Assembly (NCBI GenBank): GCA_943329075.2
Contig: CALQCM020000020.1
Location: forward strand, 1-64,000
Length of the DNA stretch: 64,000 nt
Direction: 5' to 3'
Origin: Chitinophaga pinensis
GTDB lineage: Bacteria > Pseudomonadota > Gammaproteobacteria > Burkholderiales > SG8-41
Shown: in pieces, positions 62,989 to 64,000 of the stretch
Numbering within the stretch: the first letter of the stretch is position 1
How the letters are laid out: the number at the start of each line of letters is the position of its first letter
Position numbers and translations under genes: made by a program
Notes under the pieces: generated by a model
Database searches by the model: none
Told to the model about the DNA's origin: nothing
The model's input: only the letters and a program-made list of their open reading frames with translations

Positions 62989-63774
62989 TTACGCGCCCTT
63001 GAATTGCGCCGCGCGTTTTTCCAGAAACGCGGTCATGCCTTCGAGGCGGTCAGCGCTACCGAAGGTCAATGCGAACAAGCTCGTTTCCAGCGCGCAGGCA
63101 TTGGCGAGGTCCATGTCGAGCCCGCGCCGCACCGCCTGCTTGCAGGCGCGCACGGCGAGCGGCGCTTTCGCCGCAATCAGGCGCGCCTGGGCGAGGCCGG
63201 TGTTCATCAGCGCGTCGGCCGCCACCATTTGATTGACCAGGCCGATGCGCAGCGCCTCGTCGGCCTTGATCTGCCGGCCCGTCGTGACGAGTTCCATCGC
63301 CAGCGCGCGGCCGACGCGACGCGCCAGACGTTGCGTGCCGCCAAAGCCCGGCGGGATGCCGAGATTCACTTCGGGCTGGCCGAACACGGCGCGTTCGGAC
63401 GCGATCATCCAGTCGCAGGCCAGCGCCAGTTCGCAACCTCCACCCAGCGCATAACCGTTGACCAGCGCGATCGCCGGCACCGGCAGCTCTTCGATCGCCC
63501 GCGCGGCGTGCTGGCCGGCTGCAGAAAAAGCAAAGGCCTGCTGCGCGTTCATCGGTTTCATCGCCGCGATATCAGCGCCGGCGACAAAGGCTTTTTCTCC
63601 CGCGCCGGTCATCAGCAGGGCGCGTGCGGCGCCGTCGGCCGCAACGCGGCCGCAGGCGTGGACGATTTCGTCGAGCATCACCGCGTTCAGCGCATTGAGT
63701 GCCTGTGGACGATTGGCCGTCAGCACATAAATGCCGGGTTCGGCGTGTTCGAGAATAATGTTCTGATAGGTCAT
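62989..63774 (-). CDS. Enoyl-CoA hydratase/isomerase (crotonase) family protein
   Basis: 261 residues from the ATG at 63774, with AGGAGAACGTC directly upstream. Oxyanion-hole segments are KAFVAGADIAAM (about 60-71) and NGYALGGGCELALACD (about 105-120). The catalytic glutamates are in GQPEVNLGIPPGFGGTQRL. It hydrates trans-2-enoyl-CoA in fatty-acid or amino-acid degradation. The upstream SDR gene ends 20 bases before, so beta-oxidation-type steps are encoded in one operon. Confidence 0.92.
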   Translation of the reverse strand: MTYQNIILEHAEPGIYVLTANRPQALNALNAVMLDEIVHACGRVAADGAARALLMTGAGEKAFVAGADIAAMKPMNAQQAFAFSAAGQHAARAIEELPVPAIALVNGYALGGGCELALACDWMIASERAVFGQPEVNLGIPPGFGGTQRLARRVGRALAMELVTTGRQIKADEALRIGLVNQMVAADALMNTGLAQARLIAAKAPLAVRACKQAVRRGLDMDLANACALETSLFALTFGSADRLEGMTAFLEKRAAQFKGA

Positions 63775-63793
63775 GACGTTCTCCTGGTTCGGC

Positions 63794-64000
63794 TTACTTG
63801 GCCGCCATGCGGATCGCGCCGTCGAGGCGGATCGTTTCCGCATTGAGCATGGCGTTCTCGATGATGAAGACGGCGAGCCGCGCGTATTCCTCGGGCTTGC
63901 CGAGACGCGACGGAAACGGCACCTGCGCGCCGAGCGAGACACGCACGTCTTCCGGCATCGCCGCCAGCATCGGCGTGTCGAATATGCCCGGCGCGATGGT
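63794..64000 (-). CDS. SDR-family 3-hydroxyacyl-CoA dehydrogenase, C-terminal part (partial)
   Basis: The last 68 residues of a protein whose start lies beyond the right edge. [39 protein letters not shown] and [14 protein letters not shown] match the C-terminus of type-2 3-hydroxyacyl-CoA dehydrogenases (HSD10-like). The DGAIRM ending is characteristic. It would oxidise the product of the hydratase encoded next to it. Confidence 0.85.
   Translation of the reverse strand, partial: TIAPGIFDTPMLAAMPEDVRVSLGAQVPFPSRLGKPEEYARLAVFIIENAMLNAETIRLDGAIRMAAK

Overview
The window is chromosomal DNA of high GC content, read here as a betaproteobacterium (Burkholderiales, Rhodocyclales or Nitrosomonadales type). 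The evidence is gene order and content: a Burkholderia-type trimeric porin at the left edge; a ubiE / Tim44-like / ubiJ / ubiB ubiquinone cluster; divergent pilT-pilU and yggS-proC-yggT-yggU; the chain nadD-rsfS-rlmH-maf-rng; and a homodimeric pyruvate dehydrogenase aceE-aceF. No rRNA, tRNA, CRISPR array, phage or insertion sequence with a transposase was recognised. The species cannot be named from the sequence alone.

Layout. 1-352: start of a porin gene, leaving the window. 353-938: a gene-free stretch with two palindromic elements, one a 115-bp MITE-like element with 23-bp terminal inverted repeats and a perfect 8-bp flanking duplication. 939-19364: an accessory glycan/modification region with two TPR glycosyltransferases (GT9-like and GT41/SPINDLY-like), a TPR-methyltransferase fusion, a GSCFA protein, a DegT aminotransferase, a GNAT acetyltransferase, two small glycosyltransferases, several SAM methyltransferases including an FkbM type, a CmcI-like protein, a radical SAM/SPASM enzyme and a hexapeptide acyltransferase. 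An aldo/keto reductase and an FAH-family hydrolase sit inside it. 19473-22196: YqaA-like, HIT and PilZ-like proteins. 22274-28449: ubiquinone biosynthesis interrupted by two tandem secreted paralogues. 28537-37576: transporters, DHH phosphoesterase, VanZ, MazG, ferredoxin, hydrolase, NodIJ-like ABC exporter, HemJ, a secreted HIRAN protein and RlmL. 37719-40157: a second TPR-GT41 gene behind a sigma-54-type promoter. 40216-42930: secreted proteins and two tandem TauE/SafE permeases. 42982-45214: pilU and pilT. 45314-51813: yggS-proC-yggT-yggU followed without a break by two dynamin-like genes. 51817-55009: polyphosphate:AMP phosphotransferase and a cyclic-nucleotide-gated MscS channel, divergent around an FNR-type box. 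55022-62829: rng, maf, rlmH, rsfS, nadD, aceF, aceE. 62989-64000: enoyl-CoA hydratase and an SDR, leaving the window.

The most unusual content is the dynamin pair. The second protein keeps all GTPase motifs. The first, its paralogue, has lost G1, G2, G3 and G4 but keeps the helical part, and an in-frame amber codon cuts it about 97 codons before its natural end. This looks like a pseudo-GTPase/GTPase membrane-remodelling pair caught at a break, or a readthrough product. Other points of interest are a 108-bp inverted-repeat and 7-bp-tandem-repeat element directly before the maf start codon, the sigma-54 promoter before the GT41 gene, and the FNR-like box between pap and the channel gene. Functions are called from motifs read by eye; no database search was possible.
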